From a virus, in the IMG/VR virus record IMGVR_UViG_3300032073_000069, positions 1 through 40,267 of that record: DNA of 40,267 nt; one strand, 5' to 3'. A program made the translations under genes and the position numbers. Position 1 is the first letter of the stretch; the number at the start of each line of letters is the position of its first letter. Of the stretch, positions 15,631 through 22,989 are shown in pieces. A model generated the notes under the pieces. That model had not been told where the DNA came from. It searched no databases and worked only from the letters and a program-made list of their open reading frames with translations.

Positions 15631-16472
15631 TAAAAATCACCTAATGTTAATTGCGAAGTATCTGTCTTCTCTACTTTTATTTTCTTGGTAACGCCAACCT
15701 TTACTCTATCTACTTTGGTTAGTTTAGAATAAATGTAGTTTTGAAACTCAGGGTCTTGTTTTAATAAATCAATTAAACCATAATCTATTTTTCTAAGACC
15801 TAGTTTTCTACAAAGAAGGGGGCGTTTATCATATGTCCTTCTTGAAGGGAATGTAATCTTTCCCGTATATTTTCCATCGTGGGAATATCCCAACAATTCA
15901 AACAAGTAGTTTGAAGACCACTTGCGCTTGACCTTAGCATCAAGATATGATATTTTAGAAATACCTACTACATCTTGTAGCCAAGATAATATCTGCTCAT
16001 CAAAAGGCTTGTTGTGCTTTAAATGTTTTATCACTAACTCTCTATCTTTATTCTTAGCGAAGTCATATGTTAAATCAAATATACTCTTATCCAATTGATA
16101 GGAGTCTCTTGTTCTATTCACACAACCCTTCTCTAGTAATTCTTTATCCACATGATTTGTGCTACCTGCTCTCTTTAATTTACACATTGTAAATATAGAT
16201 TTAGGAACATCTTTTTGATTTAGTGATGTTAAAACTATTTGTCCTTTATATTCTAATAGAGTTCTAGTTATCAACTCTATGTTAGGTTTAAAGTGAACCT
16301 CTTCGATTAGTATGCCTCTATCTCTAGGTATGCTAAAATTATCATCTATGTCATATTCATCTGCATATCTAATAATAGGATTAACAGGTAACATCTCTAA
16401 TGCTTTAGTTGTTTTACCTGTACCTGTTTTTCCTACTATTATTATTGCTCTATTTGTATTTATATTAATCAT
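15630..16472 (-). CDS. P-loop ATPase with C-terminal PIP-like motif, possible RFC large-subunit analogue
   Basis: A 280-aa ATPase. Walker A is VGKTGTGKTT (13-22), Walker B is GILIEEVHF, and a sensor-like strand IVLTSLNQKD follows. The C-terminus ends in QLTLGDF (274-280), which matches a PCNA-interacting box (Q-x-x-L-x-x-F). Archaeal RFC large subunits carry such a box at their very end. The length is well below a normal RFC-L (400-500 aa) and the RFC box is absent. So it is a candidate replacement for the large subunit, or another clamp-bound ATPase. It lies two genes upstream of RFC-S. Confidence 0.5.
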   Translation of the reverse strand: MININTNRAIIIVGKTGTGKTTKALEMLPVNPIIRYADEYDIDDNFSIPRDRGILIEEVHFKPNIELITRTLLEYKGQIVLTSLNQKDVPKSIFTMCKLKRAGSTNHVDKELLEKGCVNRTRDSYQLDKSIFDLTYDFAKNKDRELVIKHLKHNKPFDEQILSWLQDVVGISKISYLDAKVKRKWSSNYLFELLGYSHDGKYTGKITFPSRRTYDKRPLLCRKLGLRKIDYGLIDLLKQDPEFQNYIYSKLTKVDRVKVGVTKKIKVEKTDTSQLTLGDF

Positions 16473-16686
16473 CGTTATCCCTCATTGCCATAATGTCTGT
16501 ATATTCAGCACCACAGTTAGGACATTCTACTTCCAGAAAAAAACACTTAATTCCATTTGGTTCTAGTGATACGTTTGTAGTGAATACAATGTATCTAAAC
16601 TCACATTCTTTACAACCATGTTCAAGCGTTTGCCTGACAGATTTTTCTAAAAGTGTAATGTCTTTAGAAGTAAAGTCCCTCATCAT
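16465..16686 (-). CDS. 73-aa zinc ribbon protein
   Basis: A 73-aa protein with CKECEF at about 25-30 and CPNCGAEY at about 54-61, separated by a strand pair. This is a classic zinc ribbon. The start ATGATG overlaps the previous TGA; the second ATG is equally possible. The N-terminal helix DITLLEKSVRQTLEHG may add contacts. Function unknown. Confidence 0.6.
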   Translation of the reverse strand: MMRDFTSKDITLLEKSVRQTLEHGCKECEFRYIVFTTNVSLEPNGIKCFFLEVECPNCGAEYTDIMAMRDNDD

Positions 16687-17084
16687 AACTCTCCTTTTAT
16701 TTGTAAGATTCTTTCTAAACCTTCTAAGGTATGATGTTTGCCTTCATCCATAAGAGTAATTACTTCTCTGAAATCACCCCATGCGCTCTTAGCGTCTGGC
16801 ATATTTTTAGGAATTAATTCCGATAATTTCCAAAGATTTACTAAACCACTAATTGTTAGTATGGGTCTAGGTCTACTCTTATGTTCTATCTTTTTATATT
16901 TAGATTCAATACCTTTCATTAGTAATGCTCTCTCTATCCATATTAGAAAATCATCAGAACCTCTTATATTTACTCTAACTCTAACTCTATAACCTATTTG
17001 AATACTATCTGAGCGACCAATATGTATTTCCGGTTTAGCGATTGATACTAAGATACCTCTCAATTCATCAGTATTAAACGACAT
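16683..17084 (-). CDS. Degenerate LAGLIDADG-like protein
   Basis: A 133-aa protein. The order resembles half of a LAGLIDADG endonuclease fold: a strand pair (GYRVRVRVNIRGSDDF), a helix (LIWIERALLMKGI), two strands (SKYKKIEHK and RPILTISGLVNL), and the C-terminal FREVITLMDEGKHHTLEGLERILQIK. The last block is close to the 'GxHxTxEGLxxI' ending of that family. No acidic LAGLIDADG helix is obvious, so it is probably not an active homing enzyme. It may be a DNA-binding protein domesticated by the virus. GAGGGG precedes the ATG. Confidence 0.45.
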   Translation of the reverse strand: MSFNTDELRGILVSIAKPEIHIGRSDSIQIGYRVRVRVNIRGSDDFLIWIERALLMKGIESKYKKIEHKSRPRPILTISGLVNLWKLSELIPKNMPDAKSAWGDFREVITLMDEGKHHTLEGLERILQIKGEL

Positions 17085-17535
17085 TATTTCCCCTCAAATA
17101 TTCTTTATATTCTTTTGCTATCTCTTTATGAGAAGGCCAATAACCATCACCTTGATGCATCCCTAATTGTAGGTTATACCAATGATTTGGAGTTATCCTA
17201 TCATCATCTCTATACTGTGCATTCTGTTGTGCTTTAATGGCTAAGTCTCTAATTAGAGTATCTAATTGTTCAGCAATAAAATAAGCCAAGTCATGTGAAA
17301 CGGGGATATCTATCTCTTCTTTAATCACTTTCATATAATGAAAACGTGTCATTTTTTTCCTGTTCATAGGTGGTGGCTTTGGAGTTACGAGTTGATTATT
17401 TTCATCAACATAGGGAACTAATTTCGCATCCATTTTTTTGAATCTACCCCGCTTATCTTCACCGACTCTTTGTAAAAACGCCACGCTACCTTCGATTTTT
17501 ACACAAGTATAAGGTATCGCTTCGATTAATGTCAT
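17074..17535 (-). CDS. 153-aa protein with a possible histone-fold-like segment
   Basis: A 153-aa protein. The first half is beta-rich and basic (FKKMDAKLVPYVDENNQLV). The second half contains VSHDLAYFIAEQLDTLIRDL, AIKAQQNAQYRDDDRITPNHW, which resembles the long middle helix, loop and 'RKT-x-x-x-x-D' third helix of archaeal histones. The likeness is by eye. It sits beside the DNA ligase. The rest (WYNLQLGMHQGDGYWPS) is not recognised. Confidence 0.4.
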   Translation of the reverse strand: MTLIEAIPYTCVKIEGSVAFLQRVGEDKRGRFKKMDAKLVPYVDENNQLVTPKPPPMNRKKMTRFHYMKVIKEEIDIPVSHDLAYFIAEQLDTLIRDLAIKAQQNAQYRDDDRITPNHWYNLQLGMHQGDGYWPSHKEIAKEYKEYLRGNNVV

Positions 17536-17549
17536 AGACCCGATTTCGA

Positions 17550-19091
17550 TTATAACATCATCTCCCTAACTGTTTGTATGGTGTCCACATCACTAGCAAA
17601 CTTATCATGTCTTACTCTCATGCTTCTAGGAAATCTTAGTCCTATATTACCATCAGCATCGTTAGTAACTAAATCACTTGTTACTTGTAATACAATTCTA
17701 GGTAGGAAATAATACACACCATTATCCATTCTATCAATGCTCTTTCTTAATTCATTAGTTAGCCATACTAAGTCTTCATCAGAAAACCCTGTTCCTACTT
17801 TACCTACATTGACATAATTACTACCTTCTTTAACTGATATACCAAATGAACCAAACAACCCTGTTCTTGTTCCTTTACCATATGTGCCAGAAGTTATTAC
17901 TACATCTAATTCAATGCGTGGTGGTTTATATTTCAACCAACCTTTGCTTCTTTTACCTGCCTCATAAATCATAGATGCATCTTTAATCATTATACCTTCA
18001 TAGCCCCAATCAATTGCTTTGTTATATGCTGATTTGATAGTGTCATCCTCAAAGATATGTGTTTGATATTCTTTAGGCACTACTTCTAATAGTTTCTTCA
18101 TTCTTACTTCTTGTGTTTCTACCAACAATGAGATTCCATCGAAAGATAATACATCAAACACAGCAAGATTAACAGGACATTCTCGCACTGCCTCCGCTTT
18201 GTCTTTCTTGTGGACTCTTTTACCTAACTTCTTGTGTTCAGCAGGTGAGCCATCTCTATTGATAGGATATATTTCACTATCTAATATCATATCTCCATTA
18301 AACTCTTTGACTATCTCAACAATATCTGGGTATTGGTCTGTTGCTATATTGCCTTTACGATTAAAGATAATTATGTGTTTATCCTTCTTATGTATAATAT
18401 ACCTATTACCATCATACTTAATATCAATAATATACTTATCTGGCTTTTCAGCCCCTTTTCTAGCCTTTGCTAACATAGGAGTTACAAACTGTCCGTGTTT
18501 TAGTTTACACTCAGGAATATTACCTACTCTTAAATCTAAACATATCTCATACAATGAATTGTATTGAGCGTATTTATTAATCTCTCTTACACCTTTATTA
18601 AAATATCTAGCCATTGCCTTCTTTGGAATTGTAGTATGCACTCCGTTTCTTGGCTTATGTAACCAATAACGTAGAAACCACTTCTTCTCTCTAGCACTCA
18701 TCAAAACCAATGCTTCGGAAAATAAATCGTATGAGTTACTATTGATTCTTGAACAATCTAAACTTAACAAACGATGTAGTTGTTTAATTGTTATGTCAGA
18801 ATCATTCTCATTACCTGTATCTAATTCATAGACGGCTTCGCCTATGTCGCCCCATGTATGAATGTATGAATCTAACTCTTCATCAAATATACCTAGTGCC
18901 TTAGCAACCCATGTCTTTGCCCTAGTTTCACCTATGTTATTCACATCATACTCTAGTGCAAGTATCTGTATTACTAACGCTTTATCATCACCAATAAAAG
19001 CACTTAAAGAATTACTTAACTCTTCTACTTGTTGCTTTGGTGTGATTCCGTCTAATCTCTCATTCATTCTTGAAAATATGCTCAATGTCAT
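17550..19091 (-). CDS. lig: ATP-dependent DNA ligase
   Basis: A 513-aa ligase that seals nicks such as those between Okazaki fragments. The N-terminal DNA-binding helical domain covers about 1-200. The adenylation motif is DIKYDGNRYIIHK with the reactive Lys at about 225; motif III is ILDSEIYPI; motif IV is YEGIMIKDAS; motif V is KGWLKYKPPR. The C-terminal OB domain (about 390-513) includes RFPRSMRVRHDK (motif VI). The length is near the 550-600 aa of archaeal ligases. AGAGGTAATAAAA precedes the ATG at 19091. It overlaps the preceding gene by 32 bases. Confidence 0.93.
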   Translation of the reverse strand: MTLSIFSRMNERLDGITPKQQVEELSNSLSAFIGDDKALVIQILALEYDVNNIGETRAKTWVAKALGIFDEELDSYIHTWGDIGEAVYELDTGNENDSDITIKQLHRLLSLDCSRINSNSYDLFSEALVLMSAREKKWFLRYWLHKPRNGVHTTIPKKAMARYFNKGVREINKYAQYNSLYEICLDLRVGNIPECKLKHGQFVTPMLAKARKGAEKPDKYIIDIKYDGNRYIIHKKDKHIIIFNRKGNIATDQYPDIVEIVKEFNGDMILDSEIYPINRDGSPAEHKKLGKRVHKKDKAEAVRECPVNLAVFDVLSFDGISLLVETQEVRMKKLLEVVPKEYQTHIFEDDTIKSAYNKAIDWGYEGIMIKDASMIYEAGKRSKGWLKYKPPRIELDVVITSGTYGKGTRTGLFGSFGISVKEGSNYVNVGKVGTGFSDEDLVWLTNELRKSIDRMDNGVYYFLPRIVLQVTSDLVTNDADGNIGLRFPRSMRVRHDKFASDVDTIQTVREMML

Positions 19092-19326
19092 TTTTATTAC
19101 CTCTATTTAATTTTATTATTTGCTTCGCCCATGCTGTATAAACGTGGGACTTTCTTATGGCTTTATCGCCACCATTACTATATTCAATTAGTATTGCCTC
19201 TAACAGCGAATCTAATTCTACTTCCATTATTCCACTCATCAATTCGTAAACACCTTCACGAACATGAGTCTTTGGTGGTAGTTTTTCTTTAATCTTCTCT
19301 TTCAATTTCCTTTGACTTATTATCAT
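19060..19326 (-). CDS. Small histone-fold-like protein
   Basis: An 88-aa protein. After a basic start (SQRKLKEKIKEKLPPKTH) comes a long helix VYELMSGIMEVELDSLLEAI, a loop with two Gly (SNGGDKAI), and RKSHVYTAWAKQI. This matches the helix-long helix-loop-short helix plan of archaeal histones, including the 'RKT/S-x-x-x-x-A' start of the last helix, and the length is close to theirs (65-75 aa plus tails). It could compact viral DNA or regulate transcription. A DUF of similar helices cannot be excluded. The start at 19326 is preferred over a TTG at 19335. Confidence 0.45.
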   Translation of the reverse strand: MIISQRKLKEKIKEKLPPKTHVREGVYELMSGIMEVELDSLLEAILIEYSNGGDKAIRKSHVYTAWAKQIIKLNRGNKNDIEHIFKNE

Positions 19327-19525
19327 TTTTACCAACTATCTTTTCTAACGCTCTAACTAATGTTAGTGCTTCTTCCATATTTACTCTTAGCCCTTTACGG
19401 CTAACTGAGCCATTGTTATACCAACGCATATCAACGATTTCTATATTCCAATATTCCCCTGTCCTTACTACTAATTCCTGTGTAGCACTTCTAGGTATTC
19501 TTGCTATTATCTTTTCATTATTCAT
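19289..19525 (-). CDS. PC4/p15-like transcription coactivator or ssDNA-binding protein
   Basis: A 78-aa protein with the strand-rich pattern of PC4-like single-strand DNA binders: LVVRTGEYWNIEIVDMRWY, a turn (NNGSVSRKGLRVN), then the C-terminal helix MEEALTLVRALEKIV. PC4-like proteins bind melted DNA and can act in transcription or as replication accessories. The tail is charged (KNDNKSKEIERED). It overlaps the next gene by 38 bases, and TFB lies further up the same block. Confidence 0.5.
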   Translation of the reverse strand: MNNEKIIARIPRSATQELVVRTGEYWNIEIVDMRWYNNGSVSRKGLRVNMEEALTLVRALEKIVGKNDNKSKEIERED

Positions 19526-19526
19526 A

Positions 19527-19946
19527 TTAACTACCTTTAAAATCTCTTAATTCTTTATTGGTGTAGAAGTATCTAGGTGAAGCAAACTCGTCTAACCTAT
19601 TGGCTATCCAAACTGCCCCACCCAGACTACTAACTTGAACAATCTCATATTGTCCAACTCCACCATCTTCTGATTTATCTATTATTTCCAGAGTATTAAC
19701 TTCTGGAACTAACCCTGTAACTCTTGTCAATTCAGATGCTATAACACTTAGATTATCTGAAACATACTTTATGATATGCCCCCTTTGTATAGGTATTTTA
19801 GCATCTACTGTTATCAACAGTTTTCCTTCAAACTCACATACTTTACAACCATTACCTTTCCTTCCTTCTTCTAAGGAACATATAGGACATGGTACTTCAG
19901 CAGGTAAAGGTGCGGGAAAACGTATAGTTACAGCGTTAGGCTTCAT
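19527..19946 (-). CDS. Zinc-knuckle protein, unknown function
   Basis: A 139-aa protein. Near the N-terminus, after a Pro-rich strand (RFPAPLPAEVPCPIC), CPIC and CKVCEFEGK form two CxxC pairs 15 residues apart with a GNG turn, like the DnaJ-type zinc module. The rest is alpha/beta with a helix NLSVIASELTRVTG and a strand pair EIVQVSS...AVWIANRL. The ATG at 19946 overlaps the stop of the lipoprotein gene (ATGA). No family recognised. Confidence 0.55.
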   Translation of the reverse strand: MKPNAVTIRFPAPLPAEVPCPICSLEEGRKGNGCKVCEFEGKLLITVDAKIPIQRGHIIKYVSDNLSVIASELTRVTGLVPEVNTLEIIDKSEDGGVGQYEIVQVSSLGGAVWIANRLDEFASPRYFYTNKELRDFKGS

Positions 19947-20407
19947 TCTCTTCCATCCCAAACACGATACTCTACTTCATAGTGAACAGTTATATCAAAA
20001 GGGAATGAGGCAAACTTAAGTGTTGCATCTCCCCAATCAGGTGCTATTCCACTGTTAAAGTAAATACCATCTTGTTCTAAGTAACCATTCATGTTAAACG
20101 AATAATTGTAGAACTTAACTGTATTATTAACTACTTCAAAACTAAGATGTTCTGCTGTATAGTTAAACCTTTTAACTTCTAGTAAACCATATGTCTTGTT
20201 AGTTTCTAACAATATAGTAGGTGCTTCTAGCAAGGTTAGGTTGTCAGTGGTGTTATCAAACACTAGAGTAAAATTACCTGATAGTACAACCCAATCCTTC
20301 TGGATAGTATTATCTTCATTATACACATCATCAGGGTCAGGTATTGCATCTGCACACCCTGCTAATAATGTAGACAACATTAATAGAATCATAATTTGAG
20401 CCTTCAT
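19943..20407 (-). CDS. Secreted lipoprotein with many N-glycosylation sequons
   Basis: A 154-aa protein with a lipoprotein signal peptide: MKAQIMILLMLSTLLAGC, with the lipobox LAGC at Cys18. The mature part is beta-rich and has at least seven Asn-x-Ser/Thr sequons (NFT, NTT, NLT, NKT, NYT, NNT, NYS), as expected for an archaeal surface glycoprotein. It would be anchored outside the host membrane. Within a replication block such a gene could change the infected cell surface, for instance to exclude other viruses. It overlaps the JAMM gene by 4 bases, which may or may not mean shared function. Confidence 0.7.
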   Translation of the reverse strand: MKAQIMILLMLSTLLAGCADAIPDPDDVYNEDNTIQKDWVVLSGNFTLVFDNTTDNLTLLEAPTILLETNKTYGLLEVKRFNYTAEHLSFEVVNNTVKFYNYSFNMNGYLEQDGIYFNSGIAPDWGDATLKFASFPFDITVHYEVEYRVWDGRE

Positions 20408-20952
20408 TCTTCTTCACCTCTTCCTATCTGTCCCCAAGTAAACTGTGTCCATTCATGATAATCATTACCATCAGCGTCATACCTGAAGTATGATGTTTGC
20501 TTCTCACCATTACCTATAACAGTAGCGGAGTTTAAAAATCTATGATACATATTAATAGTATTCATATCAGTACCACTCCAAAACGCTTGTCCGAAAGGAT
20601 GAGTATGAATCCATTCTTTTAACGGAAACTTCATACCTGCAAGTCCTTCTTCTTGTCCTCCAAATGTAACATAGCCTGGATTTCCAGCACTAATATGGCA
20701 CTTATCATTACCATCAATTACTATCTGAATCTCTCTAGGTTTATCAAAAGCCATTGTAGACATTTCCCATATTGCTTTATGGAAATTATCTATTGTTTTC
20801 TTAAGTTGAGAACGGTGTATTAAACATACATCCTCATACCTAGATTCTATTATTGTTTTCCACTCAGGAATTAACTCCTGAAAGTCATCACCTCTATAAT
20901 CTACAAGATTAGTCCTTCTTCCTGTGTAATCTATTTCTTTACCATTAAGCAT
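20404..20952 (-). CDS. JAMM/MPN+ metalloprotease (Rpn11-like deubiquitinase-like)
   Basis: A 182-aa protein with a complete JAMM zinc motif: EWIHTHPFGQAFWSGTDMNT gives His116, His118, Ser126 and Asp129 with H-x-H-x7-S-x2-D spacing, and Glu63 is the likely upstream catalytic Glu. The segment is strikingly like the Rpn11 active site (HSHPGFGCWLSGVDINT). JAMM enzymes in archaea cut ubiquitin-like SAMP proteins from targets and trim precursors. An E1-like gene lies two genes upstream and a ubiquitin-like gene with Gly-Gly near its end lies at 27886. Role inferred: maturing or removing the viral modifier. Confidence 0.8.
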   Translation of the reverse strand: MLNGKEIDYTGRRTNLVDYRGDDFQELIPEWKTIIESRYEDVCLIHRSQLKKTIDNFHKAIWEMSTMAFDKPREIQIVIDGNDKCHISAGNPGYVTFGGQEEGLAGMKFPLKEWIHTHPFGQAFWSGTDMNTINMYHRFLNSATVIGNGEKQTSYFRYDADGNDYHEWTQFTWGQIGRGEEE

Positions 20953-21424
20953 AGAAATACCACCCTAAACATGAACACCCAAGTATTACTAACAGTGCTA
21001 GAATCCTAACTCCATACTTGTTGTCTTTCTTTGAAGAATTACTTTCTATTGAATCTGCAACATTATTCACTTGTTCTTCTTTTAATTCTTCTTTTACTTC
21101 TTTCAGTTTACCATTAGTTGCTGCTAACTCTGCTTCACTGTGTTCTATGATTTCAGTTATCTTTTCACTAATTTCTTGTGCCGCTTTTGTTGGAGTAATA
21201 GTTTCTTTAATTTCTTCTACTACTTCTTCTTTCATTAGTTGAACCTTTTCAACATAAGCATCACCTGTCAAATCTTTTGCAGGTGTTTCTTTAATCAACT
21301 TACGATAACGTGTAGCGCAAGCCGCTTTACTTCTACCTAATTCTTCTGCTATCGCATCTCTATGCTCTTTAACAGGCCAACCTTGTATTATTTGTTCTTC
21401 TTCATCTTTTGTCCATTTTACCAT
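20945..21424 (-). CDS. Myb/SANT-like HTH, coiled coil and C-terminal membrane anchor
   Basis: A 159-aa protein with three parts. Residues 1-45 (VKWTKDEEEQIIQGWPVKEH, then IAEELGRSKAACATRYRKL) are a Myb/SANT-like trihelical domain. Residues about 55-130 are a Glu/Lys-rich coiled coil. Residues about 137-157 (VRILALLVILGCSCLGWYF) form one membrane helix. A DNA-binding domain tethered to the membrane is unusual: it could hold viral DNA at the membrane or act as a membrane-bound regulator. It is coupled to the JAMM gene (8-base overlap) and sits 9 bases after the E1-like gene. Confidence 0.7.
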   Translation of the reverse strand: MVKWTKDEEEQIIQGWPVKEHRDAIAEELGRSKAACATRYRKLIKETPAKDLTGDAYVEKVQLMKEEVVEEIKETITPTKAAQEISEKITEIIEHSEAELAATNGKLKEVKEELKEEQVNNVADSIESNSSKKDNKYGVRILALLVILGCSCLGWYFYA

Positions 21425-21433
21425 ATTATCACT

Positions 21434-22054
21434 TCATACGTTTATTATATATTTGTCTTTTACTTCATCACCTGCGAACCATCGTTGCATCCATTGTGCG
21501 CCATACCCCGCTATTGCTACGTGAGTGAAGTGTAAATCCTCTGTATTTAAGGATTCATTAAAGTTCTCTCCTTGACAAGAGAAAGAACCTTCGGGGCCAT
21601 TTAGTAATGTTTCACTAAAATTACCCTCTGTAAGATAACTAATCAAAGCACCATTTCTGCCTTGCGCTCTAAGGTCTAACCAATGTGTTTGACAATCATC
21701 TTTGAACCCTTGAGCATACAAGAGTTTTCTTACTGCTAGATTATCAGCACAACATACTATTAAATCAAAACCTTCTAACTGTTTCTTAGTTAGTATCGGG
21801 TATGCTTTACCCTGATTCAGTCCAACATCAGTCAAGTGATTCATACAAGTAGTATTGATACGCATTGCAGTTACTTTATTCAATCCAATATCACCATGAT
21901 TAAAGTTTTGATAACTGATGTTTTTCAAATCAACAGTATCAGGGTCATGTAATGTAATATCATACAACCCTGTCCTATGAAGTAGAGGGGTTAGGAAACT
22001 ACCTATTCCGCCTACTCCAATCACTAGCACTTTTCTTTTTGTTTTTGTCTTCAT
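21434..22054 (-). CDS. E1/ThiF-like activating enzyme
   Basis: A 206-aa Rossmann-fold protein of the E1/ThiF/MoeB superfamily, which adenylates the C-terminal Gly of ubiquitin-like proteins. The nucleotide loop is VLVIGVGGIGS (9-19); the acidic motif is HDPDTVDLKN (Asp37, Asp39), followed by GDIGLNK with Lys60. LIVCCADN holds the Asp that binds Mg. A possible thioester Cys is Cys160 in GSFSCQG. The usual Arg of the N-x-x-R-Q motif is replaced (NISYQNF), and the two CxxC zinc pairs of MoeB are absent. Strong AGGAGG precedes the ATG. Partners: JAMM at 20404 and the ubiquitin-like gene at 27886. Confidence 0.85.
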   Translation of the reverse strand: MKTKTKRKVLVIGVGGIGSFLTPLLHRTGLYDITLHDPDTVDLKNISYQNFNHGDIGLNKVTAMRINTTCMNHLTDVGLNQGKAYPILTKKQLEGFDLIVCCADNLAVRKLLYAQGFKDDCQTHWLDLRAQGRNGALISYLTEGNFSETLLNGPEGSFSCQGENFNESLNTEDLHFTHVAIAGYGAQWMQRWFAGDEVKDKYIINV

Positions 22055-22056
22055 TA

Positions 22057-22989
22057 TTATTGTCCTCCTATTCTTATACCAGATACAAACTCTTTCACCG
22101 TTAATACCTTCAGTTTATCTTTCTGTAAGTTTAACATGGGAAATAATTTCTTCGCAATTAAACGCTGTGCAACTGCTGAACAATTACAAGCATTACATAT
22201 TATTTCTTGGGTATATTCTGGTTTACCCTGCGCTCTTAGTAGAGATGTTATCCATATTCCTGTTGCCATATAACTTCTTGAGAAGTGTATGTCATGGTCT
22301 AATACTAACTGATGCAGATACTCTACTACTATCCTACAATCACTTGTGAACTCTCTACTTGCATCTAAGTCATTACATACTCTATCAATCCACGGAGAGA
22401 TAGGCATGCTTTGTAATATACTAGATTTACCTAAGAACCTAGCAAAATGCCTAGCATATTTAGACACCTTATGTGGGTCTTCATTATTTGCATCTGCTAA
22501 TTCGTTGATGCTTATAGGTAAGCCATATTCTCTAAGACATATAATTACTACACCACATGCTCTAAGAGATAATGGAATACCTGTAAACTTATGGTCGAAG
22601 TATAATCTTCGATAATAAGAATGAACATTTTCCTTCAATCTAATGTTAGGTAGATATGGGGATAACACCATATTACACTCCATGATTCCTCGGTTGATTG
22701 AAATATCTTTCTTGTTTCTAAACCTTCTTTGGGTTCTTCTCAAGGATTGGAGTAACTCAGTATTATTGGTACGTTCTTCCCCAATGAATGAACCTAATGT
22801 TCTATCTGCACCTTTAATAAAAATACCTGCACCTAAATTATAGTGATGGTCTGTTGAAACAATTGTTTTATTAGTCTCCTCAAAGATATGAGTTACCTGA
22901 ACAAAGCCACATGATACACATATGCGTTCACCTAACCTATCATCAAACTCAAACTCTCTACCTTCACACTCTATACAAATGCTACTCAT
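22057..22989 (-). CDS. tfb: Transcription factor B (TFIIB homologue)
   Basis: A 310-aa TFB, the archaeal factor that recruits RNA polymerase to TATA-bound TBP. The zinc ribbon is CIEC...CVSCG (Cys5, 8, 24, 27). A B-reader/linker-like stretch follows (about 45-100), then two cyclin folds of about 95 aa each (roughly 105-200 and 205-300), with HTH-like endings such as ISINELADANNEDPHKVSKY and YTQEIICNACNCSAVAQRL. A viral TFB probably redirects the host polymerase to viral promoters; the conserved CTTAAATAGT boxes in the 34-37 kb region may be targets. The ATG overlaps the preceding stop (ATGA). Confidence 0.9.
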   Translation of the reverse strand: MSSICIECEGREFEFDDRLGERICVSCGFVQVTHIFEETNKTIVSTDHHYNLGAGIFIKGADRTLGSFIGEERTNNTELLQSLRRTQRRFRNKKDISINRGIMECNMVLSPYLPNIRLKENVHSYYRRLYFDHKFTGIPLSLRACGVVIICLREYGLPISINELADANNEDPHKVSKYARHFARFLGKSSILQSMPISPWIDRVCNDLDASREFTSDCRIVVEYLHQLVLDHDIHFSRSYMATGIWITSLLRAQGKPEYTQEIICNACNCSAVAQRLIAKKLFPMLNLQKDKLKVLTVKEFVSGIRIGGQ

